64,000 bases of DNA from positions 186,001 to 250,000 of the forward strand of contig JAVTVJ010000777.1 in NCBI GenBank assembly GCA_034509425.1, read 5' to 3'. The DNA is from Eopsaltria australis. Taxonomy: Eukaryota > Chordata > Aves > Passeriformes > Petroicidae. The notes beneath the pieces are model-generated. The model was not told where the DNA came from. It saw only the letters and a program-made list of their open reading frames with translations, and ran no database searches. Positions 11,453 through 23,068 of the stretch are shown here, piece after piece (positions within the stretch are counted from its first letter, which is position 1; each line of letters starts with the position of its first letter). Position numbers and translations under genes: made by a program.

Positions 11453-14400
11453 GTATGTGTCCTGTTAATACCCAACAATCAATCAGATACTATTTATTCA
11501 TGTACTTGTATTAATTTGGTACACTCTGAGAGAGAAATAAAAACACAAAATCACAGAAAGAATTTAAACGTCCTACTGTTCATCCATGAATGGTTGGATG
11601 GCACCATAACAGAATTGTGGAGAATAACTATCTCCGTCTGCGTAGACATAAAGTATAAATGAGCAATCCAGGTCCCTTAGACGAGAAATAGTCCTCTGTA
11701 CAAGGTTATTCGAAAGACAGCTGTGAGAAAGGATGATGTGAAGAATGTAAATAATCTCCAGGTGTCTGATGACTAACTTGGCAGAAGAAACTGTTATTGT
11801 ATTCTTCTGATACTAACTTAGTGCTCTAATTAGAGTAGAGAAAATACTGTGTGAAACTCCTGTGTGAGAAAAACACAGTGTGAACTGCAGAAGAAAAACT
11901 TATCATGTAGCTTTATTTTTATGCACACTGTAGAATATAAGTATGCTCATGGTCTGACAATAAATGGCTTCACTTGGATCACATTGATCTGGTGTGATGT
12001 CCCATCATTTTCCCCACACAGAATCATAAGTATTTTTCAAGGATGCGAGTAAACTTCAGAAGTGGAAAAAGTTGGGCTTTCACAGAAGTGTTAAGGAAGA
12101 TATATTGAACACTTAAGAAAGAAAAGTCAATTGTTATATATAACTCCTCTGGGCAACTTACTCTACTGGATAAGTGATTTAACAGAGGCATTATAATCAT
12201 ATTACCCTTAGGAAATGAACATAATTGAAAGAAGCATTAAACCATCTGAAGAAACAACTTGTATCTCTTCTGAGATTAAGTGAGATATAATGGATTAATC
12301 TATTATTAAAGTACATGTTGTACACAAAATTGACATACAGATGGTAACTCCAAGTGTCAAATTAATAATCCCTTTCATCTGTTTAACAAAACAATACAGA
12401 CTTCATAAATTCACAAACATGACCCATATAAATCTCATCTATTAAGATTCAGTTTGAAATGATCCAAAATAATTTCAAAGGTAAATTTAGTCTCCAGTAC
12501 AGGAGTCAGGTCACGAGATTGCATGGCAGCCCTACATCTCTATGTCCAGCTGTAATGGAAAGATATGTTGGGCAGAGGGTTCTCATAAGCTAAAGAGAAG
12601 CGAAGGCATGTGGGGCAGTTAGGGAGCATCTCAGGTGCAGCATGATCGGGACACTCTCCCTCTCCGCTGGGACCTATCTCAAGTACGTGTTCACAAAACC
12701 AAGCAGCATGGGAGACAAACAGGAGGACTTACAAGTCCACGCACACTCACAGGGCTACCACCTCTCGGAGGCTACAGAGACATGGTCGGATCACTCACAA
12801 CTGGAGTGCTGCAGTGCATGGATACAGGCCCTTCAGGAAAGATAGACTGGGAAGGCAGATTATCCGTAAAACACTATATCAGTTGTCAACAGGCATTACA
12901 GGCACCTAAATTTTGTTTGCCAATTAGTTTCTTAGGTTTCTTGCAAATCTGCTTTGTGCCTTCTTGGGACCAGAGTTATTTCTAGGGTGCTTGGTACTGA
13001 CATAAATAATTCATGTGTAGGAAATCATAAAATCAGTCAGGATGCTTTTAATGAAAATGAAGCAAATGGAAAAATGTCAGGATTGTGGCCATTTACTTTT
13101 CTTCTATTTATAAGCAAAGCGCAAATTAGGAAATTAGTTTTATTTTCCAGCTGCTACAGCCTCAGCTCCTGTTAGGTGACCATTCCAATCTTCAGCAACA
13201 AGTGCTGGACCTACACTGCCAAAGGGAGCACATCCAGGAACTGACTGATTTGCTGATGATTAAGAATTGCAGTCATGGTCCCTGACAATGTTTTGGCCTG
13301 TATCAGATAGGCCTCGTTCAGACAATGCCTCAGGGGTAGCATCAGTTGTTAACTGCTTCCAGTATGCTGCAAGATGAGAGTGCATAGGTTGGCTCTGTAC
13401 TCCTCCAGTGCCATCCCAGTAAGCTTTTTATTTTCAAATACTCATGCTGATGGATTTCAGTATATGTCTAATGCTATTTTATGCAAAATGCACAAAAAAA
13501 CATACTTAAAATACTAGCTTTGAACATGCAGACCTAAAAGGAGTCCCAGAGTCAATTACCTAAGGATTGTGAGCCCATCCAGCCTGCTCTAACTGACCTC
13601 ATGGCCAAAGGCCATCCAGCCTTAGTTTATTGATTAGAATAGCCATCAGAAGGACATTGCAGCAGCAGGAGAAGCAGCTTAGCTGTAGAAAACAAAAGTT
13701 ATATTGGAAAGGAAAATACTCCAGTAGTCTAATCCTGTTTACTTTTATGGCTACTTTAGTAAAGACATCTTAAATTTAGTTTTTCATTTAAAAATTGGAC
13801 TAATATTTTCAAGGGACACTTCAAAGAGATATTGTGAAGTTAGCAAATGAGTGCTAAAAGTCCTAACAATGGGTTCAAAAGCACTGAGGAAAGCTGACAG
13901 CTTCATACGCAGAGCTTTGTCTTGGCAATACTTTAAACAGACGTAATTCCTGCAGTAAAAAATGGGACAAACAAGAAGACGCTGCTCTGATCTTCTTTTA
14001 TACATGTGAATAATTTTTAAGTTATCAGAAAGCTCTTTCAATTTCCAAGTCAGTGTGATCTCCTAGGCTTGGCAGTGTTGGTAGGGTGAGCAAAGCTTAA
14101 AGAGCTGATCTGTGCACACACAAAAATTCAAAACAATTACGCTGTCTGAAGACAGACAGCACTTTTTCCAGTATAATAATATCTAAATTTCAGGAACAGT
14201 AGAAAGATCCATCTTCCTCTTTCCAGTTTTCTCATTGAAAATGGAAAGCCTTTGGGGCACTACATATCAGTGGAAAGTGGGGAGCTGGCTGTCCCTTTTC
14301 CACTGTTGTCCATATTCTGTGTAGAGATACAGCTATGGGAATGGATACAGTCAGTCTTCCTAAAAATGACTGTGACCCAAATGTGAAATCTGGGGTTTTT

Positions 14401-15526
14401 CTCTTCCTTGCAGTGCATACAAAGTGGAAGAAATTGCATGAAAACAAGCACCAAACACTGCCAGGAACTAATGTAATAGTCATTGGAAAAAAGCGAAGGA
14501 CGTGTTAAAATGAATGAAGAGCATCTGCAAATGAACACACTGGCAGACAGTGAAAATAGCCCCAAATTAATTAAACACATTCTCTGTGGATATGACTGAA
14601 GTATCACTATAGGAACCATTTCACTAAGCCACAGGGAACAAAGAACTGAATGAATACATTTATCTAATGAGCTCTTAAGCATAAAGAGTAAGTGACCAAG
14701 AGGCAGTTAAAAGTCAGTGTTTCTTGCTATGTAACTGAATATGTGAATTTATAGAACACAATTAAAATGCTCATAAGCCCAGGTAGCAAACTGGCAGTTA
14801 GAGTGTAAAGCATAGAACAGTAGAAGCAAAACCTCAACTCTTGGCCTGAGTGAAAAATACTGGACTTGAACAGAAAAATTATTAAAAGTCATAAACATCT
14901 TAAGCTGAAGCATTTCAAACTAACCTCAGCAAAATATCAGGGGTGATGTAAGAAAGACATATTATAAGAAATGATAGTAATTATGAGAGAAAATTACACA
15001 TATTTGAACAGTGTCTGTCATTGTGTTGGCAGTAAATAAAGGTGAACATACAGAAGAAAAATCATGTTGTGGTGGTACTGAAAAAAGCATTACAGAGGGT
15101 AGCAATAAAATAAAGAAATTTACAGTTTGAGAACCATGGTGTGACCACACTGACTACTTTTTCTTTTTTCTTTCTTCTTTTATTTCTGGGGGGGGATGGG
15201 GCCCAGGGGGGAGGGCACTTATATAATATACCCTAAAAATGCAAGACCCACAGTTAAAACTTATTCTGGCAAGACATATGTGCTGCCTAATGCTGCTTGT
15301 ACATTTGCAAATTCGTTGCAGAAGTTAGAAAAGGAAGAGTTCTTTCTTCCATTGACTATGCAAAGATCATGTTCCTTGGAAGCTTGTCTTAGAAATGAAA
15401 AAAGTCCAACCCTGCTCAGAGCATCTAAGTTGCCACTCTTGTGACTGGAAATCCACACCGATTGTAGCTAATGCTTATGGTCTTTATGTGGTTAAATCTT
15501 GCTGATTTATCTTAATTCCATTTCAG
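11453..15526 (+). other. Intron with LINE endonuclease remnant
   Basis: 4.1 kb intron. Contains the CR1 endonuclease-domain remnant at 12620-12880. A 140-residue minus-strand open frame at 14260-14682 has no recognisable character. A C/T-rich then G-rich stretch lies at 15160-15215. Otherwise nothing recognised. Confidence 0.75.
12620..12880 (+). mobile_element. CR1 LINE remnant, endonuclease domain
   Basis: In the + frame starting at 12642 the peptide has LKYVFTKPSSMGDKQEDL and SEATETWSDHSQLECC. This parallels the CR1 apurinic-type endonuclease motifs as I know them (an ARSMGNKQEEL-type block and an ITETWWD-type block). A stop follows near 12843. CR1 copies are normally 5'-truncated, so an endonuclease piece without the rest of the element is less common. 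Confidence 0.65.
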
Positions 15527-15604
15527 GGTGATCGTGGTGAGGGATTGACAGGACCCCCTGGACTACCAGGACCTGCAGGACCATCTGCTCCTTCCAAAGG
15601 ATTT
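15527..15604 (+). CDS. COL15A1: COL15A1 exon, collagenous then interruption
   Basis: 26 codons, phase 0/0, acceptor catttcag and donor gtgagt. GDRGEGLTGPPGLPGPAG followed by PSAPSKGF. A two-residue slip in the triplet register (GEGLTG) and a non-collagenous tail show that this triplet run ends here. Confidence 0.92.
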
Positions 15605-17249
15605 GTGAGTAGCTGGGGTTCTCTGTCAATGAACTCGGCTTGCCACAGAGGAATCCAGAACTAAATTAGAGGTTTCCTCTGGGGAAGTAGCCTGACTGCC
15701 ACAGAGATAATAATGTTTTCTGAAACATTCATGCAGAAATGCAAATAAATGTCTGACTGAAGTGTGTGAATACTTTAAGGTACATGAACACCCAGTATTC
15801 ACATTTCAAAATGTCAGTGGATGTGTGTGCTCTCCTGTGCAAAAGCAACAATGTATGGGAGAACATGAAACAAAACTTTCCACAAAAAGGCATTTTAAAC
15901 CTGCATTATTAATTTCTTCCTGCTACTGAACAGAGAAATGGTTTGACAGTCAGTTATGTTTGCTGTCATTAAATACTAGAACACATACCAGCATGATGAC
16001 AGTGTTTCTATTTTGAATGCTCAATACCCAGGCAAGGTTAAAGAATAAGTTTCAGATCCATCCTTCTGCTGTACTTGGACTTTTCCCACTATATCTGTGA
16101 TGATACATGTGCACACAGCTAAAGAAGGAATCTGGCCTGAATTTTTGGTTCATGGAGTGAGAACTGTTTTTACATGTAGACATAATTCACCACTGACACC
16201 AGTGGAAATCCTTTGGTGGACTTTTAAACAAAACCATCTGTCACACTGGGTATTTAACATGGCAGTTGAAACATATTCCACTGGCCAAAATGGATTATAT
16301 GCTCCCCTGATTCTGGGTCTGCTAAATTAAGCCAATATATTTCTGCAGCATAAAAGCAGAATAACAGTGTTCTGCTGCACTTTTGAGTCTGCACTGATGC
16401 TGACTTCAAGAGACCAGCAAGGCAGCTCTAGATCCCTAGGACAAGGTGCTCCAGGCCAATAGTTTTACCCAGACAAAGGGTCTTTCTATAAATGTAGCAG
16501 TGAACACCAAGTCCTACACTGCCTTTACTTTCTTGTTCTCTGTGACAGCAAGTTTCAAGGCCTTTTATTCTGTAGTTAAGTGGAAGAAATCTTAGTGCAG
16601 CCAAGGAGTGCATCCTTAATATCCAGGCATTTGAAATATTAGCTTTGATACTGTGATAAATTCTTCAGACAGTACTTCTCTCTGTGCTTTTCTTTGTAGT
16701 CTGCAAAATGTACACAGCTATGAAACTCGCCAAGGACTGAACACTAATGTGTTTTTACAACAGAATATTTTAGAAAAGGCTTCAGTATATTGATTTCACT
16801 TTATAAAAGTCATCTTTTTGATTCCATTTGTAGGAGTCTCAGAACTTGGCTTCTTAAATGAGGGTCACGTTGTAGGAAACTGGGGTTATTTGTAAGGTCT
16901 GCATTTTAGGATATTCTTAATGTTGACAGGTACCTTTCTGAAGTTAAAATTTGTGTGAGATATTACTTCAGTTCACTTACATAGTCACATAGGATGTGTG
17001 TCCTGCAGGATAGTTATCAATGTGCTCATAGAGCACCTGCAGGTAAATACAGTGCTCAGTGACTACAAAAGATGCTATGAAACACCAGAAACATAAGTGA
17101 AATATTTTTGTTGTATTGTAATTTATTTTACTGGTGACAGACTGCTATAAGGATATTGATCATAGCTGGATTTCCAGTAAATGTGAAGTGATATTTGCAT
17201 TTGTCATCTTTAGAAGCAATAATTTAAAATGGAATTCTCCTAATTTCAG
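15605..17249 (+). other. Intron
   Basis: 1.6 kb intron. No repeat, RNA or gene recognised. Confidence 0.8.
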
Positions 17250-17312
17250 AATAGACTGGAACCTGAAGAATCAGGTTCTGGAGATACTGACAGAGAGACT
17301 GAGATTTTACGA
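17250..17312 (+). CDS. COL15A1: COL15A1 exon: Ser-Gly interruption
   Basis: 21 codons, phase 0/0, acceptor aatttcag and donor gtaagt. NRLEPEESGSGDTDRETEI then LR. It has no Gly-X-Y. Human has GSGSGDLVGSEQLLR at the same place, directly before [20 protein letters not shown] is a strong candidate glycosaminoglycan attachment motif. Confidence 0.9.
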
Positions 17313-19090
17313 GTAAGTATATTTTCATATTTCTCGTGATAAAGAGCTTTCGTTTACTCATGCAGGTTGTAGAAGGTCAATTTCATTATGCAAGTTTTAT
17401 ACATGCCTTATTTACAGCATCCAGAAAGGATGTGTAGGGTTTCATTTCAAGGTCAGAAAAGGCCTACGTGCTTGTGAGTGGGGAAGAAGTACGAGATAGA
17501 GGCAGCCAACAAAGAAATAATGGCAAGAGGACTTTTTAAAATGATAAAATGCTTTTAATCTGATTATGAGAAGACAATAAAGAAGAGAGAAATGGGAATA
17601 ATAGATTCATAGAGTCATAGAAAGACCTTAAATGCCATCTTGTTCCAGCCCCCTGCCAAGGGCAGGGAAATCTTTCACTAGATCAGGTTGCTCAGAGCCC
17701 CATCCAACCTGGCCTTGAACACTTCCAGGGATGGGACAGTCACAGCTTCTCTGGGCAACCTGTTCCAGCACCTCACCACCCTCACAGTAAAGAATTTCTT
17801 CCTAATATCTAATGTAAACCTACTCTCTGTTGGATTGAAGCCCTCGTCCCTTATCCTGTTAGTATGCACCCCTGTAAACAGTTCCTCCCCTGCTCTCTTG
17901 TAAGCCCCTTTCAGTCAGTGGAAGGTGCTGTGTGACCGTAGTCTTTGTTCTTTCCAATTTGGAGTACCTCTTCTAAAAAATAAGTGTGTCTATATGAAAT
18001 GCTTTATGGTGCAGCTTTCTGGTAAACTGAACATCAGTAACATGGCAGCTCCCTGATTTCCTTAGGGTTCCTATGAACTCCAGAATGCTATAGTGTACTA
18101 GAGGCCTCTGCTTTGCAACAAAACTAGCAATATTTGTCATTCTCCCTGGCTGGTTTCTGCCTCAGGACTTCTTTTCTTTGTCTTTCTTTTTCCTCAAAAG
18201 TGCTTAATACCTTATTCTCAAGGCCCTTCAGGAAACAATTGCCACATGCTGAAAGTTAGCTACCTTGCCTAATGTAGGAGCCTCTTTAGATGCCCTTTGT
18301 AGGTAACAAGACAGGCAAGTGCCCTCCAGAAGGCTCTGTTCACCGTACTGAAAATCCAAGATGACCCTCTTAGTGATAAAATCCTGTACACGGCTGTAAG
18401 TCAGAATTAAAGATTTTCTGACCTGTAGTGCCAGGGCTCAAAATTTCAAGCTCTCTAGGTTTGCCTGTTAATGCAATCAGGATGGACTTGCACATGAGAG
18501 GGAATATTTGCAAATGTACTATTTCTCCTAAAGTAACTTTTCATTCATTTCATTCAATTTAAATACTTCTGCTCATGTCCATGCAGGATAGATCTTTAGA
18601 GCAGAAGCCAGTTTTACAGCATTAAGCCGGTCTTGACCATGAGTAGAGATTCTCAGTGCTCCAGCAATAACATGGAGGAACACTATGAAATGGTAGCAGA
18701 GAAGAAACCAACCGTTTCGCTCTGTACAATGATCCCTTGGTTTCATTATGGTTAGGTCTCTTACCAATAGGTCAGTCCTTGGGGTATGTCTGAGATCTTT
18801 ACTGGGTTACAGAGAGCTGACACAAAATTTTTTGGTTTTCAATGTCCTGCTTGCTAACATGTGCTATGAGGTGGCACAGTTCAGAGAGCACAGGTGAGGG
18901 AGGTTAGTGTGAGCCTATGTAAGGGTGGATCTGGGAAGCTGAAATTGGTTCTCAGTGAAGCAGAAGTGGGGTGGAAACCCAAGCTGAGTTTTATGAGCCT
19001 GAACAATCTGTGTGAGCTTTTTCCTGTTCCATGTATATAGAAATGAACCTGGCTAAAGTATATTTCTAACAGTCCTGCTGATTTATCCAG
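17313..19090 (+). other. Intron with CR1 3' end
   Basis: 1.8 kb intron. CR1 at 17600-17965; the remainder has no recognised feature. Confidence 0.8.
17600..17965 (-). mobile_element. CR1 LINE 3' end
   Basis: Reversed CR1 3' terminus (attcatagagtcatagaaag) followed by well-preserved antisense CR1. On the minus strand the ORF2 C-terminus reads FTLDIRKKFFTVRVVRCWNR and then LPREAVTVPSLEVFKARLD, near 17820-17690. 5'-truncated. Moderately young by its conservation. Confidence 0.93.
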
Positions 19091-19216
19091 GGCCTTCCTG
19101 GACCACCAGGCCCCCCGGGACTGCCTGGTCTTCCTGGAAAGCCAGCACCTGATTCAGGTATGGGACCTCCTGGGTCACCAGGAGAAGATGGAGCTTCTGG
19201 GGAACCAGGCCCTGAA
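19091..19216 (+). CDS. COL15A1: COL15A1 exon, collagenous
   Basis: 42 codons, phase 0/0, acceptor atttatccag and donor gtgagt. [20 protein letters not shown], then [20 protein letters not shown], then PE. This is the clearest match to human collagen XV (GLPGIPGKPGTDVF, then [17 protein letters not shown]), including the short KP-x4 interruption before MGPPG. Confidence 0.96.
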
Positions 19217-22200
19217 GTGAGTACTCTTTTGTTCACAAACATATTGTTTCTGTCCAGCAATACTAAGCTCTAAGACTTACAGTCTGTATAATTCTTAATA
19301 AAATTGCAGAATATTTTTAATTCAGGAGCTTGGATCTTATGCAAATTTTGTAAAAAAAAGAAAGAAAAGTCTTTTTAACCAAAGCACATTACTGCACAGC
19401 AGTAATGTACATTTGACAGACAGATAGTGGTGAATCTGGATCAGCATAAATAAAAAGTAAAAATGCTTTTGCCAACACTGAATAAGACTAAGTAGTAATT
19501 TTCCTGTGGTGATTTCAGAAAAATGAAGTTTGCTAAATCACACATAAGCTGCAGGGAATTCCTAAAATAAACTGAATACTCCCCTTTTTTCTTCCTTCCT
19601 ATTCTTCAGCTGGGAGGAAAGGCTTATTTCTGTAGACATGTGAAATATAGTTCTACTGTAAAAAATGTTGCTAAAGTTTGACTTGCAAATAAAACCTCAG
19701 TAAAGTGTTTTTTTCAGTGAAGAAAATAAATTGTTTTAGTAGTGAACATCTCTGAGAATCCCCTCTGGAACTATGAGATTGGCTCAGTTGGTTGGAGCAT
19801 GGTGCTAATAAAATAAAGGTTGCGGGTCTGATCTCTGTGTGGACCATTCGTCTTAGAGCTGCACTTGTTGATCCTTATGGGTCCTTTCCAATTCAGAATA
19901 ATCTCTGATTCCATGTATTTTCTAATATGGTTTCCTTATTCCCTATCAACCCACTGCCAGTAGCAGTTGTTCTCAGCACTAGATTTGACCTGTACATTCA
20001 TGCTACCCTCAAAGGGAGCCACCATTTCTGTACCTGACAAGGTGTAATTCGCATATAGCAAGGAAGTGTATGGGTGGCAGGTGTTAAAAAGGAGTTCTTG
20101 CTGTATCTCAGCTGTCTTGGAGGGGGTTTCTTTGAGGATAACCAAATTGGAAGTTGATACAAAATCTATAAAGTGCTTGGCCATCCAAGTGCGAAGCAGC
20201 ATCTTATGTGTAGAAAGAAACTAAGTGCCTGAAAGTCTTTAATATGGGATTCAAGAGCCGCGTGCATGGGAAGCCGATGAAATCCATTTTTCTCTGCATT
20301 TACTGATTGTGATATGGATGGCAGTATAAAATAAAAAAAGTCTGAAATGCTGACCAGATTTCATCTAATTACTAAGCTCCCAACAGTACCCTTTTTCTTT
20401 TCCAAATCCAAGACAGATTAAATTGTGTTGAGGATTAAAACTGTAATTTTAAGAAAATCCTTTGTCAAATCTTATAAAGTAGACAATTACCCTAATGTTT
20501 TATTTACTGCATTTGATAAAGTACAGTGTTAGATTGAAAGGTTCTCTATAACACCTTCTTTGCAATTCAATGTACTTTCAACTTTCCTGACCGTGACTGT
20601 TTCTATATCTTTAGAATTTAAAGTAATTCAAATGGATATAGTACTAAAATTTACTATAAAGGAATAACGTGAAAAGGAATTCAAAGAAATGGAGAAATAA
20701 GTATTGATGCATCTTTCATTTTAAAGATGAATATATTCCCTCTTGTGTAATCTAGGATTTCACAGGCAATAACATTAACTACTTGTAGACAGTCAATTTT
20801 CTGATGCAACAGAAATCTTTGTTTCAGGACAGCTCCTGGGAAACATATCAGTTTAAAAAGTAGAAGTTAAATGTTAAACAGACTGTACCAAAAAGTGCAT
20901 TTTCAGAAAAATCAGACCAGGACAAATCTGCAGGCTACTGAAGGAAAACTCCAGATATTAAGAGTGCAGACCCATGCATTCCCACAATTTCAGATGAATT
21001 AAGAAACTGTCATCCTGCTCTTCAAAGATTTGTACACATTTGTGCACTCTGGATAAATGAAGTGAGATTAATTCCCAGCTGAATTTTTTGGTTGGGAATC
21101 CTCATTAAGTAACACATTTGTGTTATTAAGGGTTTTCAGATGTGAATTCTGGTTCCAGAAGACCAGCCAATCACTTGAAGCTGTGGACAGGCTTAAGTCC
21201 TAGCTAAATCAAGATCTTTGAGATGTAGCACATCTTCTCTCAACAAAAATGTCTTGGAAATGAGTAAAGGCTGGCTTTTGTAATGGGAAATACCCCCTCA
21301 CAAACTGCTTCACAGTGCATCTCATACTGTTGTGGTATTGATCTGATTAATTACACATTTTCTAAATGCTACATAGAGTTAAATTTACTCATAGCTTTGT
21401 ATAGGGATATTTTCTATCATAATTTTTTGTTTGAAGTAGCTCAAAAATGCATTAATGTACCCTGATGAGAATAACAAATCTCCCAGTGTTGCCTGCTACC
21501 TACCTAAGACAGACTATTCCAAAACTCTAAAGGAAATAAGCAATTTTAGCACAATGAAGCTTAAAATTGCTAAGCAGTACAGTGGAAGTAATCAGGAAAC
21601 TTTAGAATAGTTATTGTTCTTAGTTCAAGCTCTTTTCTTGTTCTCGTCTGTCTAAGCAATCATGCCAAAATACAAGATGAAAACGCTTGAAACCTACTGA
21701 AAGTATTTCTGATTATTTCAATATTAAAAATAATCTATTAGTGGATTATTTGACTTACAGTGCAACCAAAGAGAAATAACAGGGTGGGGGGAGGGAAAGA
21801 GCAGGAAAAATGAGGCTTTGTGATAATTCTGAAAACATCAGAGAGAAACAATGTTTTCTATCTCCTTCTCTAGCCATTTATATCCTTCCCCAAAATAGAT
21901 GAATAAATGAATACTATTAAAGATCCCCAGAGGCCAGAATACACACCTGTAAATGTAGTTAAAGGCTTTCAGAGCCCAATTTTTAAAATATAGGCCATGC
22001 AATATGCCTGTTACTTTTCTTGCATGTCTAGTTTCTGCAGGCTGGACTTCAATACCTGTTCTGATTTATTGGTTGACCCTACGAAGCCAGTGTGTCCCAA
22101 CCTGTCTGCTCACTCAAATGCATGCAGGACACAACAAGTCATGGGTACAACACCAGAAATTGGGTGGAGAACTTAATATACACTTTTCAAGGCAAAATTA

Positions 22201-23005
22201 AAGTGAGATGTCATAAACAATATGAGCACCATCAACCAAAGCAAAGTGGCAGTGCCTTTTCTTCTGCAGAAGGACTCTTTAGGAATACTGCTCCTGAAAG
22301 TGTAGGAATGCACCTCCAGGTTCAGTTGCCCAGGGACACCTGGTGAAGTGAGTCTGAATAAACCAAGTGCTCCCCCACATGGGGAGGCTAAGCCCAGCCT
22401 CCTTGTTCCCATGTGAGGATATCACTGGAGTTGTATGAATCAAGAGCTTTGTCAAGCTACTGGCTTTTCTATTTGCAGTGATAACACAGAATTCTCCTGT
22501 ATGACACCATTCCCTCCATATTACAACTGCTTTCAATGATTCTACCACACAGAAAACATGGCCACTTCTGATTTTGACAATACCAAGGTTTCCTCAGCCG
22601 GGTCTTGTCTAGCACTGACATTGCCAAAAGTGTAGATAACTAGGGTGCCTGGGGATTTCAGCCCCATCGTGTTTTTTGCAGTGTTGTCAAAATCTGCCTG
22701 GATAGCACCATTATTTTTCATGCTAATGTTATAGTTACATTGTGCTGGGTTTTATTATTGTTCATTATTTTACGGTTGATGTATTTACAACATAGCTTTC
22801 TATTAAAATGTATTTAATTACTGGTTTAATACAAAGCCAAACTCTCAGAATACAAGAAATAAAAGTGCTAAAACTTAGTGGTGGGAGGTGCTACACATTA
22901 GTCTTTCATAACGCTGTATCATCAGTTGGTCCAAAATACTTACACCCACATTCTAGAAATCAGGCTCTCAAGTGGCACCTGCTTTAGATTTACTGTCGTC
23001 TACAG
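19217..23005 (+). other. Intron with tRNA-derived SINE
   Basis: 3.8 kb intron. The SINE at 19773-19914 is the only recognised element. Confidence 0.75.
19773..19914 (+). mobile_element. tRNA-Ile-derived SINE with CR1-like tail
   Basis: The head (about 19773-19846) follows tRNA-Ile: ggctcagttggttggagcat in the D-arm/A-box area, ggtgctaata with the AAT anticodon, ggttgcgggtctgatctctg (T-arm/B box), then ggacca at the acceptor end. The tail (19847-19914) matches a CR1 3' end: gttgatccttatgggtcctt, then a degenerate attctgtgattc terminus. A CR1-like tail would let the CR1 machinery copy it. Mismatches in the anticodon arm and box B rule out a working tRNA gene. Confidence 0.85.
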
Positions 23006-23068
23006 GGCCCTCAAGGTCCTCCTGGCCGTGATGGAGTGGTTGGCCCACCAGGATGGAAGGGAGAAAAG
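23006..23068 (+). CDS. COL15A1: COL15A1 exon, collagenous
   Basis: 21 codons, seven unbroken triplets: GPQGPPGRDGVVGPPGWKGE then K. Acceptor gtctacag, donor gtgagt, phase 0/0. Human parallel: GPEGQPGVDGATGLPGMKGEK. Confidence 0.95.

Noticed and set aside
14260..14682. 140-codon minus-strand open frame in an intron
   Set aside because: No recognisable motif, no splice or promoter context, AT-rich composition; consistent with chance.
19773..19846. Functional tRNA-Ile gene
   Set aside because: Anticodon-arm and T-arm mismatches plus a fused CR1 3' end show it is the head of a SINE.
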